This document shows, in pieces, positions 11,318 through 23,303 of a stretch of DNA of 64,000 nt (its first letter is position 1; each line of letters begins with the position of its first letter). Origin of the DNA: Conchocele bisecta (lineage: Eukaryota > Mollusca > Bivalvia > Lucinida > Thyasiridae); the NCBI GenBank assembly GCA_029237695.1, contig CM055269.1:35387175-35451174 (forward strand), written 5' to 3'. Below the pieces are notes generated by a model, which saw only the letters and a list, made by a program, of their open reading frames with translations, did no database searches and was not told the DNA's origin. The translations under genes were made by a program, and so were the position numbers.

Positions 11318-11620
11318 CAGTAGCCGATTTCACCAACATTGCAAAGTATACTTTTCTAGCAAAGTATATTTTGAGGGAGTAATAATTTATTTTTCCCGAA
11401 ATGTACATATAGAACTAACGACTGCATATATGTGATGATTAAACGATTGCGGAATTATTATATTGAATTTATTACATTATCACAGCCATTTTGGCTGTGA
11501 TAATGTAATAAATTCAGTATAATAAAAAATAATAAATTTATAATAAAATTGAAAATTTCTCTCTCAAAGTATACTTTGCTAGATAAGTATACTTTGCAAT
11601 GTTGGTGAAATCGGCTACTG
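11318..11620. mobile_element. MITE family D, copy 2
   Basis: Same termini, AAGTATACTTTG boxes and TATTACATTATCACAGCC palindromic centre as copy 1. It ends at TGAAATCGGCTACTG. Confidence 0.85.
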
Positions 11621-11774
11621 ATGTCCTATTTAGCATTTCGATTGGGTTTCCTCTCTGCTATGAGGCAATTAGAGTTGTGTTTACATTGTCTGTGGTATAG
11701 CAATGTCTGTACAGTATTTCATAAGCATCAATCGGTGATCCAGTGATATTTCCACACCAGTTTACGCGGAGAAA

Positions 11775-12149
11775 TACAGTCGAACCTCCCCGAACGACCA
11801 CCTCTCTACAACAAACAACACCCTCTCTATAACAGCCGCTATTTTATATCCCAAATGGATATTCCTCTGTATCTAACCCTTAGACTGCTTAGCACGAACG
11901 TTGTCGTCTGGTGTTGTGTTTGCCTTCTTTCTCAATAAAAACATGTTTTGACAGCATTTTAGAATCATTTCCATTGGAAATGATTCTAAAATGTTGCCAA
12001 AGCTTGTTTTTGATGAGAATAAATATGAGATGAAAATATACAGCGGACGTCAACATTCAGCATTGACCTCCCTACAACAGCCACCTCTCTACAACAGGCA
12101 GTTTTGCGTCTTCCCATGGGTGCCATTTCGAAGAGAGGTTGCACTGTAT
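11775..12149. mobile_element. MITE family J, copy 1
   Basis: Ends in TACAGTCGAACCTCCC and GAGAGGTTGCACTGTA, with inner repeats of CCTCTCTACAACA. The central hairpin is ATTTTAGAATCATTTCC with its inverse, flanked by AACATG(T/C)TTTGACA. A complete inverted copy is at 40859-41235. Fragments are at 17577-17935, 27955-28165 and 46770-46940. Confidence 0.8.
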
Positions 12150-12640
12150 ACACATATGTGTGTCACAGGAAATATTTTACATTTGTAAGTGGTGAACATG
12201 GACAGTTTCAGTGTGTATGAGAGGAGTAAAACACTAGGTAGTTGTTTCATTCAGTTGTTAGTATTTAGCTCGCCATTGACACTTCCCTCATGGTAGTTCT
12301 ACAAATCACATCATACATACATGTACGTGTCACCTATGACTTCAGTGCTTGGAGAGACAGGTTTCAATGTAAGATGGATTCATCAATATTTTAGTCACAA
12401 TCATACTAAATGTATCAGTAGAGATGAACACAACTGAGGCCCCTTGTAGATTCATCTAATAGAGTTTACATAAATATGAGGTACGACCTGCGAGTAATGT
12501 CTAGCAACACCGAACATCACAGTCAGTCAGTGATGAGTTGATGACTGCTACTTATATGTAGAAGTAATAACAACATGCAACACACCGTCTACTTTCATTA
12601 ATTTATTAACTTATTGAGACTCGTTTAGTAACCTTAGAAG
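12150..12640. other. No gene recognised
   Basis: Unique-looking intergenic DNA. No ORF or repeat stands out. Confidence 0.45.
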
Positions 12641-12965
12641 TTAGAAGCCAGAATTACACATTGTTTATCCAATCGTAGGCTTAATGTTTATTGATTTATC
12701 AATCATGTCTCCAACATGATGGTATTCCATCTTTAAAGGCATACAAACTATTAAATGGGTTCTAACTTAGAGTCTCCAAAATGGTGGTATTCCATCTTTA
12801 AATGCATACAAACTATTAAATGGGTTCTAACTTAGTCTCCAAAATGGTGGTATTCCATCTTTAAAGGCATACAAACCCACCATTTTGGAGACATGATTGA
12901 TAAATCAATAAACATTAATGCATACGATTGGATAAAGAATGTGTAATTCTGGCTTTAACTAGTAA
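12641..12965. repeat. Foldback with internal tandem repeats of about 62-66 bp
   Basis: The outer arms (AGCCAGAATTACACATTGTTTATCC and its inverse near 12920-12955) enclose three direct repeats of a unit containing GGTATTCCATCTTTAAAGGC and CTAACTTAGTCTCCAAAATGG. The third repeat is cut short by the right arm. Confidence 0.75.
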
Positions 12966-13620
12966 TATTATTCCTAATAGTAGAACACTGTATTATTTTG
13001 AAGACAGCTGATAATGGCCATCTTAGATGTTGTTATCCATGGAATGCCACCATTACTATATGTTTTACCCTACAATTACACAATAACAATTAATTCCAGT
13101 GCTTTCTCCCATCTTCTATCATTTAGAACAGCCACAGACATTGATTATCCATCTTATTTCGTTTAGGATATATTGCAATTTATGGTTTCTTTCGAGATGG
13201 CAGACACAGGCAATTTTGGATATAAAAATAAGTATTGCCACTTATTAATACATTCAGGATTTTACAAAACAGGGGCCATCTTGGATGTCAATGAATTGCT
13301 AATCTATAACCCTAACTTTGTAACTGTGTACTTCATTTGCGAGTATGTTTCAATATTTGTCGCAATAGCCTCCTTAAATTATTGCGAGAGGCGGTGATTT
13401 TTAAGTCACCCGCCGCCGTCATAAAAATGGTCAGTTTTGCCTATTTTCAACCGTCCCGAGGACACAACACCAACAGTTTCGTCTGTTCCGTGCAAGCTCG
13501 ATGTTGTTGTTCTCCGGGCACTCCGGGTTTCCTCCACATTAAAACCAGGCCAGCCACCCGACTGGCTCTGTGGTCGTGTGTACATAGAAAACAGCGTTTT
13601 GTCTTAGGTATTTTTTTAGA
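12966..13620. other. No gene recognised
   Basis: No supported gene. A few open frames of 70-100 codons around 13173-13627 lack any domain and overlap low-complexity sequence. Confidence 0.45.
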
Positions 13621-14283
13621 CCTGTAGCCGATTTCATCAACATTGCAAAGTATACTTTTCTAGCAAAGTATACTTTGAGGGAGTAATCATTTATTTTTCC
13701 TGAAATGCATTATTTCATATAGAACAAACGACTGCATATATTTGTTGGTTAAAAGTATGCAGAATTATTATACTGAATTTATTACATTATCACAGTCAAA
13801 ATGGTTGTGATAATGTACTAAATTCAGTATAATAACAATTAATACATTTATCCTGAAGTTGAAAATTTCTCCCTCAAAGTATACTTTGCTAGATAAGTAT
13901 ACTTGGCTATAATTCCAGCACAAAAATATTTACAAAATTCCCTAACATTTGATTGGCCCGTAGCAAGTCTCTGTCCAAAATTTATATCCCAGTAAACTCC
14001 CACGCCGAACTACTAACCGTGAGGCGCAGTTAAAATAATTATTAAGAAAACGGAAATCAAACACATTTTCTTGATGAATTTATTTCAAATGCTGGAATTA
14101 TAAGAAATGAATGGCCTTTTTGTGGAATTTATCAGGGATTTAAACTTGGAAAAGTCGCGGGAATACTGGACGAGGCCTTCCGGCCTTCGTCCAGTATTCC
14201 CGCGACTTTTCCAAGTTTATACCCCGATAAATTCCACAAAAAGGCCATTCACTCCTATAATGTTGGTGAAATCGGTTACAGGT
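13621..14283. mobile_element. MITE family D, copy 3, split by a family C insertion
   Basis: Left part 13621-13907 has the family D left end and centre. The right terminus of family D (AATGTTGGTGAAATCGG) reappears at 14262-14283. The gap is filled exactly by family C copy 1, so the order of insertion is D first, then C. Confidence 0.8.
13908..14261 (+). mobile_element. MITE family C, copy 1
   Basis: Starts TATAATTCCAGCACAAAAAT and ends CATTCACTCCTATAAT. Only the distal half is a long hairpin (AATGAATGGCCTTTTTGTGG, then its inverse around CGAGGCCTTCCGGCC). The proximal half is single-copy within the element. Five copies occur in the window in both orientations. Short ORFs repeated in this family are hairpin artefacts. 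Confidence 0.85.
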
Positions 14284-14378
14284 ACAGGTCAACATGAGTG
14301 TCGGTACAATGCTATCGCAGTCTTTGTGCATGTAGAGAGATTGAGGCGATAAATAAGCGCCTAAATTGCAGACATACA

Positions 14379-14662
14379 TACGGAAGCCCATAAGGGCCAT
14401 TTCACTTTTTTTTATCTTTTCTTGAATTTTCGAGATCTTTTCTTGAATTTTTAGGATACTTTCTTGAATTTTCGAGATCTTTTCTTGAATGTTCAAGATG
14501 TTTTCTTGAATTTTCAAGAAAAGATCTTGAAAATTCAAGAAAAGAACTTGAAAATTCAAGATTTCAAGATGTTTTCTTGAATTTTCAAGATCTTTTCTTG
14601 AAAAACATCTTGAATAAATGGAAATTAAAAAAAATGTGAAGTGGCCCTAATGGGCTTCCGTA
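14379..14662. mobile_element. Foldback element S with TTTTCTTGAATTTTC arms
   Basis: Terminal TACGGAAGCCCATAAGGGCC is answered by GGCCCTAATGGGCTTCCGTA. The interior is about a dozen repeats of a 13-20 bp unit built on TCTTGAA/TTCAAGA in both orientations. The termini resemble those of family F (TACGGAGCCC), suggesting related elements with different internal satellites. Confidence 0.75.
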
Positions 14663-14737
14663 CATACACCAACAACACCAACAATCATTCAGTGAGACAT
14701 CGTTTTCATAATTTCACGCTAGATAGCTCCAAATAAG

Positions 14738-15190
14738 AGAATTTAGGAGCTCTTTAAATGAATTAGGGCTAGCTCCAAATGATTTAGAGAGCTCTTCAAA
14801 TGTAATAGAGCTAGCGCGAAATGAATTAGAGCTAGCAATAAATAAATTAGAGCTAGCTCTAAATTATTTGGAGAGAGGTCAAAAAAACATATGTTTAATG
14901 CTCTCTTAAAATAAATTTGAGCTGGCTGTAAATAATTTACAGCTAGCTGAAATTCATTTGAAGAACTCTCTAAATCAGTTGGAGCTAGCTCTAATTTAAT
15001 TTAGAGAGATCATTAATTAGAAGGGCTTTTATAGCTATCTCGGTTTATTTAGAGCTAGCTCCAAAGTATTGAGAGAACTCTTCAAATTAATTGCAGCTAG
15101 CTCTAAATGATTTAGAGAGCTCTTCAAATGAGTTGGGGCTAGCTCTAAATATGTAATGCTAGCTCTAATTAGTATTAGAGCTAGCAATAA
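14738..15190. repeat. GAGCTAGCTC-based minisatellite
   Basis: More than fifteen irregular copies of a roughly 25-30 bp unit whose core is the palindrome GAGCTAGCTC followed by TAAATTATTT. Shorter stretches of the same motif occur at 20525-20720 and 21375-21440. Confidence 0.75.
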
Positions 15191-15714
15191 TTATTTGAGT
15201 CTATGTAGATTTTAGTGTTCCATATAAATAACAATAGTATAGATGCTTACCCAAGCTTTAGGAACAGGCTAGCAGACTGAACTGGTCTACACCGTTCGCT
15301 AGTCTGTGAGTGGAACACACCGCAGTATCAGGAGCTAGACTGAACTCAAATACAGTAAGCACCATTTTCCAGTCACAGTCGTGTTACCGAGGTATTCGAC
15401 TGTTCTACACCGTCCGCTATTCTGTGAGTGTAACATACATCAGTATCAGGAGATAGACTGACGAAACGACGACTGACCAGAAATACCACAAGCCCTATTT
15501 TGCAGTCACAGTCACGTATCGCGCTTCCTTCTGCATGTATCCAGTCCTAGCAGCCCGCTGGCCATCTGTCAGTGCATAAGACGTGAGTCAACTCCGATTA
15601 TCTGTATTGTCAAGTGACGAGGAGCGCGCAGATACAAACACAATCGGTATCGCTTCAGGCGCCGTTATTACACGAATACGTTATGTGATTTTCTATCAAC
15701 AATTCTGCAAAAAC
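15191..15714. other. No gene recognised
   Basis: Contains two diverged direct copies (about 15255-15370 and 15385-15500) of a stretch with TCTACACCGT(T/C)CGCTA and AGTATCAGGAG. No coding potential seen. Confidence 0.5.
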
Positions 15715-15962
15715 CAGGGGGCCGTTTCACTAAACTTCGTACGACTAAAATGTTCGTAATTGCAAAATTATAAAAGTCTGTAAATTTAACATTAACAATG
15801 TTTTCTTGTAAACAAGTATTGGATTTACATTTATTGAGTATAGGCTGCATATGCAGCCTATGCTCAATAAATGTAAATCCACCAATTGAAATTTTCAGAC
15901 GATCATAAATTTGCACTTACGAAAATTGTAGTCGTACGAAGTTTAGTGAAACGGGCCCCTGG
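15715..15962. mobile_element. MITE family B, copy 2
   Basis: Complete, with CAGGGGGCCGTTTCACTAAA and its inverse ending GGGCCCCTGG. Central palindrome as in copy 1. Confidence 0.9.
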
Positions 15963-16506
15963 TTACGCGCCTGCAAGCTATGTGGTTTTCTATCTACATG
16001 ATCTAAGAACTAATATGTTCAACAATTCTGCAAAAACCGGGAACCCACTTTTCCGACGTTTCAATGTCGGAAAAGTGGGTTCCTGGTTCTTGCGTGTATC
16101 TAAGAAGATGTGGATTTTTATGGAAATATTTACAGAAACTGTGATATTTTCTGTTAGTGCCATCGAGAGTTTGCGAAATTTTCACCTGAAATGCGCAGTT
16201 CTGCTCTGAAAATTCCATTCTTCGGTATAAAATCGCATGCACTTTAATACTCGGTTAACGCACAGGAGGGAATCTAGTTTGATAATCGTAATGAGGTTAC
16301 GCAGCTTGCAATCATAAAACAATGCATCTATCAAATTAAGTGTTACGTAATTCAATTCCGGTGATTGGTGCAAATTTGCCAGGAGCTGGATTTCGTTTAC
16401 AGTTTCTCGTTGACTTTATTGAATTGTTTGTGCGTTGAAATTAAACATTACAATAGTAAGCTGTTTCCAGACATACATCACACAAAATGTCATAATTAAA
16501 CAAAAC

Positions 16507-16755
16507 GTATATGTATTTGTGACTGGAGAAATGGGGCTTATAGGTTTTGCGACCACAGTAGATCCAGATCAGTCTGTGCATCCGCACAGACTGATCAGCA
16601 TCTGCAGTGTTCGCCGTTACATCAATGAAATGACCGTCATGCTTCTAAAAATCAATACAGATCGCTATCAGGCTACATGAGTGTGCTATTTCATCAGGAG
16701 CTACACTGGTCGAACATCACATAAGCCCCATTTATCCATTCACAGCCACATATAC
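16507..16755. mobile_element. MITE family I, copy 1
   Basis: Inverted termini GTATATGTATTTGTGACTGG and CATTCACAGCCACATATAC. It contains a GATCAGTCTGTGCATCCGC palindrome. Other copies are at 46285-46520 and, partially, 47623-47815. Confidence 0.75.
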
Positions 16756-17128
16756 GTTACGTATTCTCAAAAAATAACATTCAGCCCTATGTTTTCGCTA
16801 ATATTCCGCTCAATTGTCCTTGCTAATACCCAGACGTTGACAGGGAGCACTTGTCCATAGACATAGAGTTCACGCTTAAGGACTTTGGTCATTCGGTGAA
16901 ATGAAGCGTTAATTGTGTCGTCACAGCGAGCTTAACATGCGCGGGATTATCTGGGCAATGCTCTGTATGCCGTATGCATAGCACATGGGGAGGCGCGGCG
17001 GACCAGTTACTGCAGTCAGTACAACCGGAGTACAACCTAGGACAAGTACTGATATATGTGGCTGCGATTGGATAAATGGGAATTGGTATAAACATGTTTT
17101 ATTAAGTAATACTTTACATCAATTTTAT

Positions 17129-17576
17129 ACGGAGTCCCACAGGGGACGTAGAATTCTTTTTTTATTAATTCGTTCCTGTTCCCACGAATTAACAATTCGT
17201 ACCCTCAATTTAACAATTCGTTACCACGAAATAACAATTCGTTCCCACGGGAACGAATTGTTAATTCGTGGGAACGAATTGTTCAAAGTAAGGGAACGAA
17301 TTGTTAATTTGAGGGAACGAATTGCTAAATTGAGGAAACGAATTGTCATTTCGTGGGAACGAATTGTTAATTCGAGGGAACGAATTGCTATATAAATTGA
17401 GGAAACGAATTGTCATTTCGTGGGAACGAATTGTTAATGCGAGGGAACGAATTGCTATATCGTGGGAACGAATTGTTAATTCGAGGGAACTAATTGTTTG
17501 TTAAATTGAGAGAACTAATTGTTATTTCGTGGGGAAAAATTAATAAAAAAAACATTTTCCCTGCGTCCTCCGTAGT
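17129..17576. mobile_element. Foldback family F, copy 1 (GGAACGAATTGTTA arms)
   Basis: Left edge ATACGGAGTCCCACAGGGGA and right edge CCCTGCGTCCTCCGTAG enclose about 20 copies of an 18-24 bp unit built on GGGAACGAATTGTTAATTCG. The first few units lie in one orientation and the rest in the other, so the whole folds back. Its right side runs directly into a family J fragment, as it does in copy 5 (inverted). Confidence 0.85.
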
Positions 17577-17935
17577 CTTAGGTATACAAGCAGTGTATTT
17601 ATAGGATTGGAACGAAATATTGCTATCTTATAGAGTTCCTCTCTTTAACCCTTAGACCGCTACTCACAACAATTGTCGTCTGCTGTTGCTTTTACATCTT
17701 GCCTTATTTCTCAATAAAAACATGGTTTGACAGCACTTCAGAATAATTTCCAATGGAAATGATTCTGAAGTGCTGTCAAAGCATGTTGCAAATTATTCTA
17801 AAGTGTTGTAAATTATTCTAAAGTGCTGTCAAAGCATGTTTTTGATGATAAAAATGGAAAATAGAAAATATAGAGCAGACGACAACAAAATATAAGTTAG
17901 CGGTCTACCGGTTAATGGGACTTACGGAACTTGTG
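17577..17935. repeat. Family J-type fragment joined to foldback F copy 1
   Basis: Has the AACATG(G/C)TTTGACAGCACTTC hairpin with a duplicated right arm at 17760-17830, and the ACCGCTA.T.ACAACAATTGTCGTC flank. The same F-J junction recurs in inverted order at 27955-28642, so F and J fragments together probably moved as one composite. Confidence 0.65.
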
Positions 17936-18350
17936 GAAACTCCTACTCCGTGATTGTAACTATAGAGCTGTGGTTTATGGCGTTTGTAGCGACCTTAGGT
18001 TCTGATAATGTGAGACACGCCATGCGAATTTGTACCTTCGGACATCTGAGTAATTTCATTACATACGTGTAACAAATTTACAATATTTTTCATGAATAAA
18101 GTGAAAAGTTGACCAGATTGTCAGAGTACACCCTAGTAGAGTCTGATATGCGGCAGTGTCTGGAGAAATTGCGCTATATGTCACTCGGGCTTCTTGGTCC
18201 GTACTAATATATAATTTAACGTTCTGAGTACGAATTCCGTTCTCAAGTTCACAGTTAAGAAGTTTGATTGGTCGGGACTAAGCGCTGATGAGCCTCGTCA
18301 AATCAAACTGCGTGATTTTTAATAAGATTGTTGGTGAACGTACTCAGGAA

Positions 18351-18605
18351 GTTTCATACGAACATGTCATGGTCTGTGGACGTAACTGGAGAATTGGGGT
18401 TTGTGACATTTGTTCCCATTCTATATTTGTATCTGTTGGCACACTCCAGCAGCATGATAAGTCACAGTTAGATCACGGTTTCATACGAACACGTCATGGT
18501 CTGTGGACGTAACTGGAGAATTGGGGTTTGTGACATTTGTTCCCATTCTATATTTTTATCTGTTGGCACACTCCAGCAGCATGATAAGTCACAGTTAGAT
18601 CACGG
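18351..18605 (+). repeat. Direct tandem duplication, 128-bp unit
   Basis: GTTTCATACGAACA(T/C)GTCATGG starts at 18351 and again at 18479, and the following 128 bp match almost perfectly. A short open frame spanning it is a by-product. Confidence 0.8.
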
Positions 18606-18682
18606 TTCGTCCGCATGTACGAGGAGATAATCCGCGAGCTTTAGCGAGTGGATTATCTCCTCGTACATGCGGACGAACGTGA
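18602..18682. repeat. Long hairpin CGTCCGCATGTACGAGGAG
   Basis: About 34 bp arms (from ACGGTTCGTCCGC to AGATAATCC and its inverse) with a short loop near 18636-18650. The stem is nearly perfect, so it is recent. It sits directly after the 128-bp duplication. Confidence 0.75.
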
Positions 18683-18952
18683 TTTAACTGTGTTATCACA
18701 TCCTCATGTGCATACATTGCACATGTGCTGTGTAAATGCAGAACCGGCAAAACTCGAAAATGTATCAAATATGTGATAAGCATCTATACTGTTTGTTAGT
18801 AGTTTGAATGTCATTTCAATCTGAATTGTGAGCAATGAAGACCATGATTAGACTGTGAAAATGCGGAGGCTGCTCTGGGTCTACTTTAGTCGCGAAGATC
18901 ATAAGTCGCAATTCTCCATTCATAGTTATAATTATACGTTTTCACGCATATT

Positions 18953-19303
18953 CAAGGTGCATGATCACGTGGTTACAACAACAACAACGTCTCCCACTCC
19001 AAAGTAAGTATTATTTGATATTTTCCTTAATATGAAACGGATTTTGATGAAATATAGCGCAGCAAACGCGTCTTCATAAGCTGCATTTGGTGGTCTAGGG
19101 AGCTTGGCGCAGGCTTATGTCGTTTTTGCGAAGAATCGATTTCCGTGTCGGAGACACGGAAATCGATTCTTCGCAAAAACGACAGAGGTTTGGGCGAACA
19201 TACAGAGACACTATAAAGACACACTATAAGGACACTATAAAAGAATACGTACTTTGAATCGGTACTTGTTGTTGTTGTTAGTACCACGTGATCATACACC
19301 TTG
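18953..19303. mobile_element. MITE family A, copy 3
   Basis: Edges CAAGGTGCATGATCACGTGG and CACGTGATCATACACCTTG, with a strong central palindrome AATCGATTTCCGTGTC at 19134-19168. It is shorter than copies 1 and 2 because part of one arm is missing. Confidence 0.85.
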
Positions 19304-19929
19304 ATATTAGTACGTGTTCGATAAGGCTAACCACAAGTGCATATTGTCCGCTTTCTCGGTATGATCATGTAGGGAATGAATATAGGGCTGTAGTTTGCAA
19401 TCTGCGTATTATTATTAAGTAATTGTCATTATAGCATTATTTTACATCGTCACTTTCACTTGCAGAGGCTTCACAAATTCTAAAATAAAATCCAAAAGAA
19501 AAATCTGTTTTAGCTACTATGTTAAAATCGTGCTGAAAATATAGTTATTTCTTTCGCTACAAAGTCAAAATGTGGCAAACAATATCGTCAAAGAAATTCA
19601 TTTTCTTCAAAATAAACTTAAATGCGCATATTTTTGGAGGTGTTTAAAGGGCTATTGTAGATCGACGGAACACAGGCGTGACACAGGCGATGTATTTAGG
19701 CTTGCTCCAATATTATGCGACACGTAATTGGAATCGTCTCCGTTAGACAGTTTCATTGGGTCGTCTGAACATCGTTACGTATGCTGCACGGAGATTAAGA
19801 AAGCATAAATATAGGGAAATAGAGTTCTTCAAATTAATAGAAAGTGTCAACTCCGTATTTCTCTTTCTGTGAGCGGAACTGCCATTCTGTATTATCTCTT
19901 GTATGTGATTCTGTCTAGTTGCATGAACT
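19304..19929. other. No gene recognised
   Basis: AT-rich intergenic sequence with no repeat that I recognise. Confidence 0.45.
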
Positions 19930-20160
19930 AAATTAGGCATGTCATGTGATTTTGTACCTAAGAGCATGTGGAATTTTTCAAGAAAAGTGTTTCACGAAAC
20001 TGTGCTAGTTTCAGTAAATGACGTCGGAAGTTGATGCAATGTTCAGAGCAAATGCGGAATGAAATTCCGCATTTGCTCTGAGCATTTCGTCAACATTCGA
20101 CATCATTTACGGAAAATATCGTAAATTTTGCCATCCTCACATGGCTTGTCTCAAATAGCG
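19930..20160. mobile_element. MITE family V, copy 2
   Basis: Related to 8364-8644. It contains TCATGTGATTTTGTACCTAAG, TAAATGACGTCGGAAG and an inverted centre around GCAAATGCGGAATGAAATTC. The ends are diverged. Confidence 0.55.
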
Positions 20161-20524
20161 TCGAATGCTATCGGACTACTTTCGTAGGAATCGCGTTACG
20201 TGTTCATGCTTTGAACAGGTTTGGTTGGAAGTTGATTACGGTCATGGAATACGGTTAATACATGCACGTTTACTGGAAATATGTGGTCTATGTTATTTTC
20301 CATTTAGTCACAGAATTACAATGGAATTTGCAATGAAAGGTTAGTGGAGTCGGTTATATATTCATAGCATACTATTTTAAAGATGTAATTTGATTGTGAA
20401 ATGTCACACACACATACTGATTGTCCAATACCGAAATATTGGTTTTGGACATTCACATTCAGTATATTATTTTGATGTTTTGGCTAAAGCACGTCGTATG
20501 TTTTGGAATTTCCAAAACTGTTAA

Positions 20525-20720
20525 AAGTTAAATATTTAATGCTAGCACTAATTATTTATAGCTAGCACTAATTATTTACAGCTAGCATTAATTAGTTGAG
20601 TTTATGTAGATTTGTCGTCATGGAACGCCACATCTACATAAACTCAAATAATTATTGCTAGCTCTAAATAATTAGAGCTAGCATTAAATATTTAGAGCTG
20701 GCATTAATTATTTGAATTAT
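20525..20720. repeat. GCTAGC-motif inverted repeats
   Basis: Several copies of ATTAATTATTTAGAGCTAGC in inverted pairs around a GTAGATTTGTCGTCATGGAACGCC centre. Same motif family as 14738-15190. Confidence 0.65.
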
Positions 20721-20817
20721 GTAGATCTGGCGTTCCATAAAATATACACATATAGTAGTACACAATACTTTTTTGCATTTTACAGCCATTTGTAGGTGTT
20801 GACGGGATAAATAGAAT

Positions 20818-20952
20818 AGTAGGTTAGTGCCGTGAATGGGAAAACATATCTGGCGCGGCACGGAAACGGGATGTGCTCGGCAGAGCCTCGCCCATCCCGT
20901 TTCCTGAGCCTTGCCAGATATTTTTTCCCATTCACGGCACTAACCTACTATT
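20818..20952. repeat. 135-bp palindrome around GTAGGTTAGTGCCGTGAATG
   Basis: The left arm from GTAGGTTAGTGCC to GGAAACGGGATG is inverted at the right, with a short CG-rich loop near 20878-20892. Likely a small MITE. Confidence 0.7.
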
Positions 20953-21060
20953 CTCTATATCACAAGTTGAAGTTACTGTGCAGAGGCACACTATAACGTT
21001 GTCCGATGTGTTTACAATGTCACTGCATCATCCTTATTTCGCTTTCCACATTTCTAGGTT

Positions 21061-21158
21061 CCTACGGAGCCCCGCAAGGGACGTAGAATTCTTTTGTCTA
21101 TTGATTCGTTCTCAAGAAATAACAATTCGTTCCCTAAATTTAACAATTCGTTCCTCAA
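21061..21158. mobile_element. Foldback family F, copy 2 (partial)
   Basis: Only the left terminus (CTACGGAGCCCCGCAAGGGA) and three arm units are present; the other arm is missing. Confidence 0.65.
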
Positions 21159-21450
21159 GACCTAAAATAAAGTCAAGTTCCATGGCTGGTCACGTGTGTG
21201 ATTGAAGTAATGGGGCTTATGACATCTTTAAACAGTGTGGACACTGATCAGGCTGCGTATTCGCCAAAATATAATGTAAGAAATGGCACGCAAAATAACC
21301 ACGTTTGCATTCAATGTTTATATTCGATGCTGATTGCATCGTGAGTATTTTCCCCGGATTTTGACTGTTTTTAGAGTTGTCTCCAAATCATTTGAAGAGC
21401 TCTCTAAATTATTTAGAGCTAGCATTAATTATTTAAGTTTATGTATATTT

Positions 21451-21847
21451 CAAGGTGTATGATCACGTGGTACTAACAATAACAATGAGTACCGATTCAG
21501 AGTACGTATTCTTGTATAGTGTCCTTATTACGTAACGGATTTTGATGTAATATGGCGCATCAAACGCGTCTTGTTAAGCTGCATTTGATGGTCTCTTTAT
21601 TTTCGCCCAAACTTCTGTCGTTTTTGCGAAGAATCGATTTCCGTGTCTCAGACACAGAAATCGATTCTTCGCAGAAACGCCATAAGTCTGTGCCAAACTC
21701 CCTCGACCACCAAAATGCAGCTCATGAAAACGCGTTTGATGCGCCATATTTCATCAAAATCCGTTACGTAATAAGGACACTATAAACGAATACGTACTTT
21801 GAATCGGTACTTGTTGTTGTTGTTAGTACCACGTGATCATACACCTT
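21451..21847. mobile_element. MITE family A, copy 4
   Basis: The best-preserved copy of the family: CAAGGTGTATGATCACGTGG to ACCACGTGATCATACACCTTG, with arms matching almost base for base and a centre at about 21640-21665. Confidence 0.9.
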
Positions 21848-21950
21848 GTATATTCCGTTCCATAGTATTTAACTACCAGACAAATACTGCGGGCCACCAG
21901 ACACATCATACGTCGGTGATACACGCACTACGACTTGCCCTAGGTATACG

Positions 21951-22193
21951 TTAACCCTTTCATCCCTAAGTAACTAGAATGGATTGTGATATGCTAATTG
22001 TCCGACAAATCCAATCGTCAAAAAAGTATTTTCAGATTAGTCCATTTATGAAAAAAAAATATTGTGCTAAAAAATATGAAAATTACTTGCAAAAAGTGCA
22101 GATTCTGATGAGACGGCTCGTCACGAGCCGGCTCATCTGGATCTGCACTGTTTGCAAACCCGCTATAGCGGGCTTTCTGGTTCAAGGGGTTAA
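21951..22193. mobile_element. TTAA-flanked MITE family E, copy 2
   Basis: TTAACCCTTTCATCCC at the left and GGTTCAAGGGGTTAA at the right, with TTAA at both edges. GC-rich central palindrome as in copy 1. Confidence 0.8.
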
Positions 22194-22583
22194 CTCTATA
22201 CAAATACAACTACATGTATATAATACAACTATATTCATTTTTCAGATCTGAGACCGCTACTTACTGTGCATTATGTGTAGTCGCGAGGGCTGCCATACGA
22301 CACATCTGTGATACATAGACAAATAAACGTTCTCGACATCTTCTGGAAATATCGTCATATAATGCAGACAATCGGACATCTGTGATACATATCAAGAACT
22401 TTGAAAAGTGTCCTTCTTCGGAAATTAATCGTATTTGGTAGTTAATGTGACTTTCATGGAATACAGCTCTTTAATGCGGACAAACCATCGATCACATCCA
22501 TTCGGTGATATATGTAATTAATTGCCTGGCAATACAGCGCTATACTGCGGATATTTGGACATCTGTGACACATATCTAGAGAC

Positions 22584-22732
22584 ATGGGTAACCAGGTACC
22601 GACGTGCGTGCTGCCAAAGGGCGCCAACAAGCTGAAAACGTACTTGAAGCCGGATCAAATACGCCTCGTTCAAGAGTCCTGGGAACTGATCAAACACGAC
22701 CTCGACAAACTGGGAGTTGCAGTCTTTATAAA
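22584..22732 (+). CDS. Globin, first coding exon
   Basis: ATG at 22584 opens 49 codons plus two bases, then a strong donor (GTGAGTAC) at 22733. The peptide has a short N-terminal extension beginning MGNQVPTC, then the helix A/B pattern LKPDQIRLVQESWELIKHDL and GVAVFIK. The exon ends after the second base of a codon in helix B, which is the conserved B12.2 phase-2 intron site of animal globins. M-G at the start, with a Cys at position 8, would suit N-myristoylation and palmitoylation as in membrane-bound globin X-like proteins (inference). Exon 2, with the distal-His region, was not found downstream in the window, where the intron is packed with repeats. The family call is firm, the subclass is not. 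Confidence 0.85.
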
Positions 22733-22755
22733 GTGAGTACATGTACATACATACC

Positions 22756-22782
22756 TGGGGGCCGTTTCACTAAACTTCGTCA
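22756..22782. repeat. MITE family B terminus, isolated
   Basis: GGGGGCCGTTTCACTAAACT is present without the rest of the element, in the first intron of the globin gene. Confidence 0.6.
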
Positions 22783-23303
22783 ATAAGACTGTGGTGTCTT
22801 CCTTTAATGATGACCGTGTACTCGCCGTCAACACTACGAGTCCGATAATACCAAATTTAACAAAATTATTTCTGCAGTTAGTCTGAACATGGCATGGGTT
22901 CCAAATGCAAAATACATTTATCCGCAATGTATCTCCATACTGTTCAATAATGCTGGATAAAGTTGGTATTTTCGGACTCGTAGTGTTGGCGGCTGCTACA
23001 TGGTCATCTTTGAAAGGATGAAACGGCAGTCATATTGACGAGTTACCTCGCAACTCATGGGCGCCGCCATTACGCAAAACCAAAGCAATAGACCAAGCGA
23101 CACCACACGGTGAGTGTGACAAGATGAAAATTGGTACATCAAAGATGTGTGCGACCAACATTGTCCCAGATCAGACCACGCTGATCTGAACCTACGCTGT
23201 TTGCCATTCAGTCACTGATTACGGCGGTCATTAAGCAAGTTCCACCTTGATGCATGTGTGGAAGCATTCAAAATTACATCAAAAGATTTGCATCAAATGT
23301 CCT

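Noticed and set aside
14140..14559. 139-codon minus-strand ORF of QEKISKIQESILK repeats, looking like a coiled-coil protein
   Set aside because: It is the translation of the TTTTCTTGAATTTTC foldback repeats and part of MITE C; no independent coding evidence.
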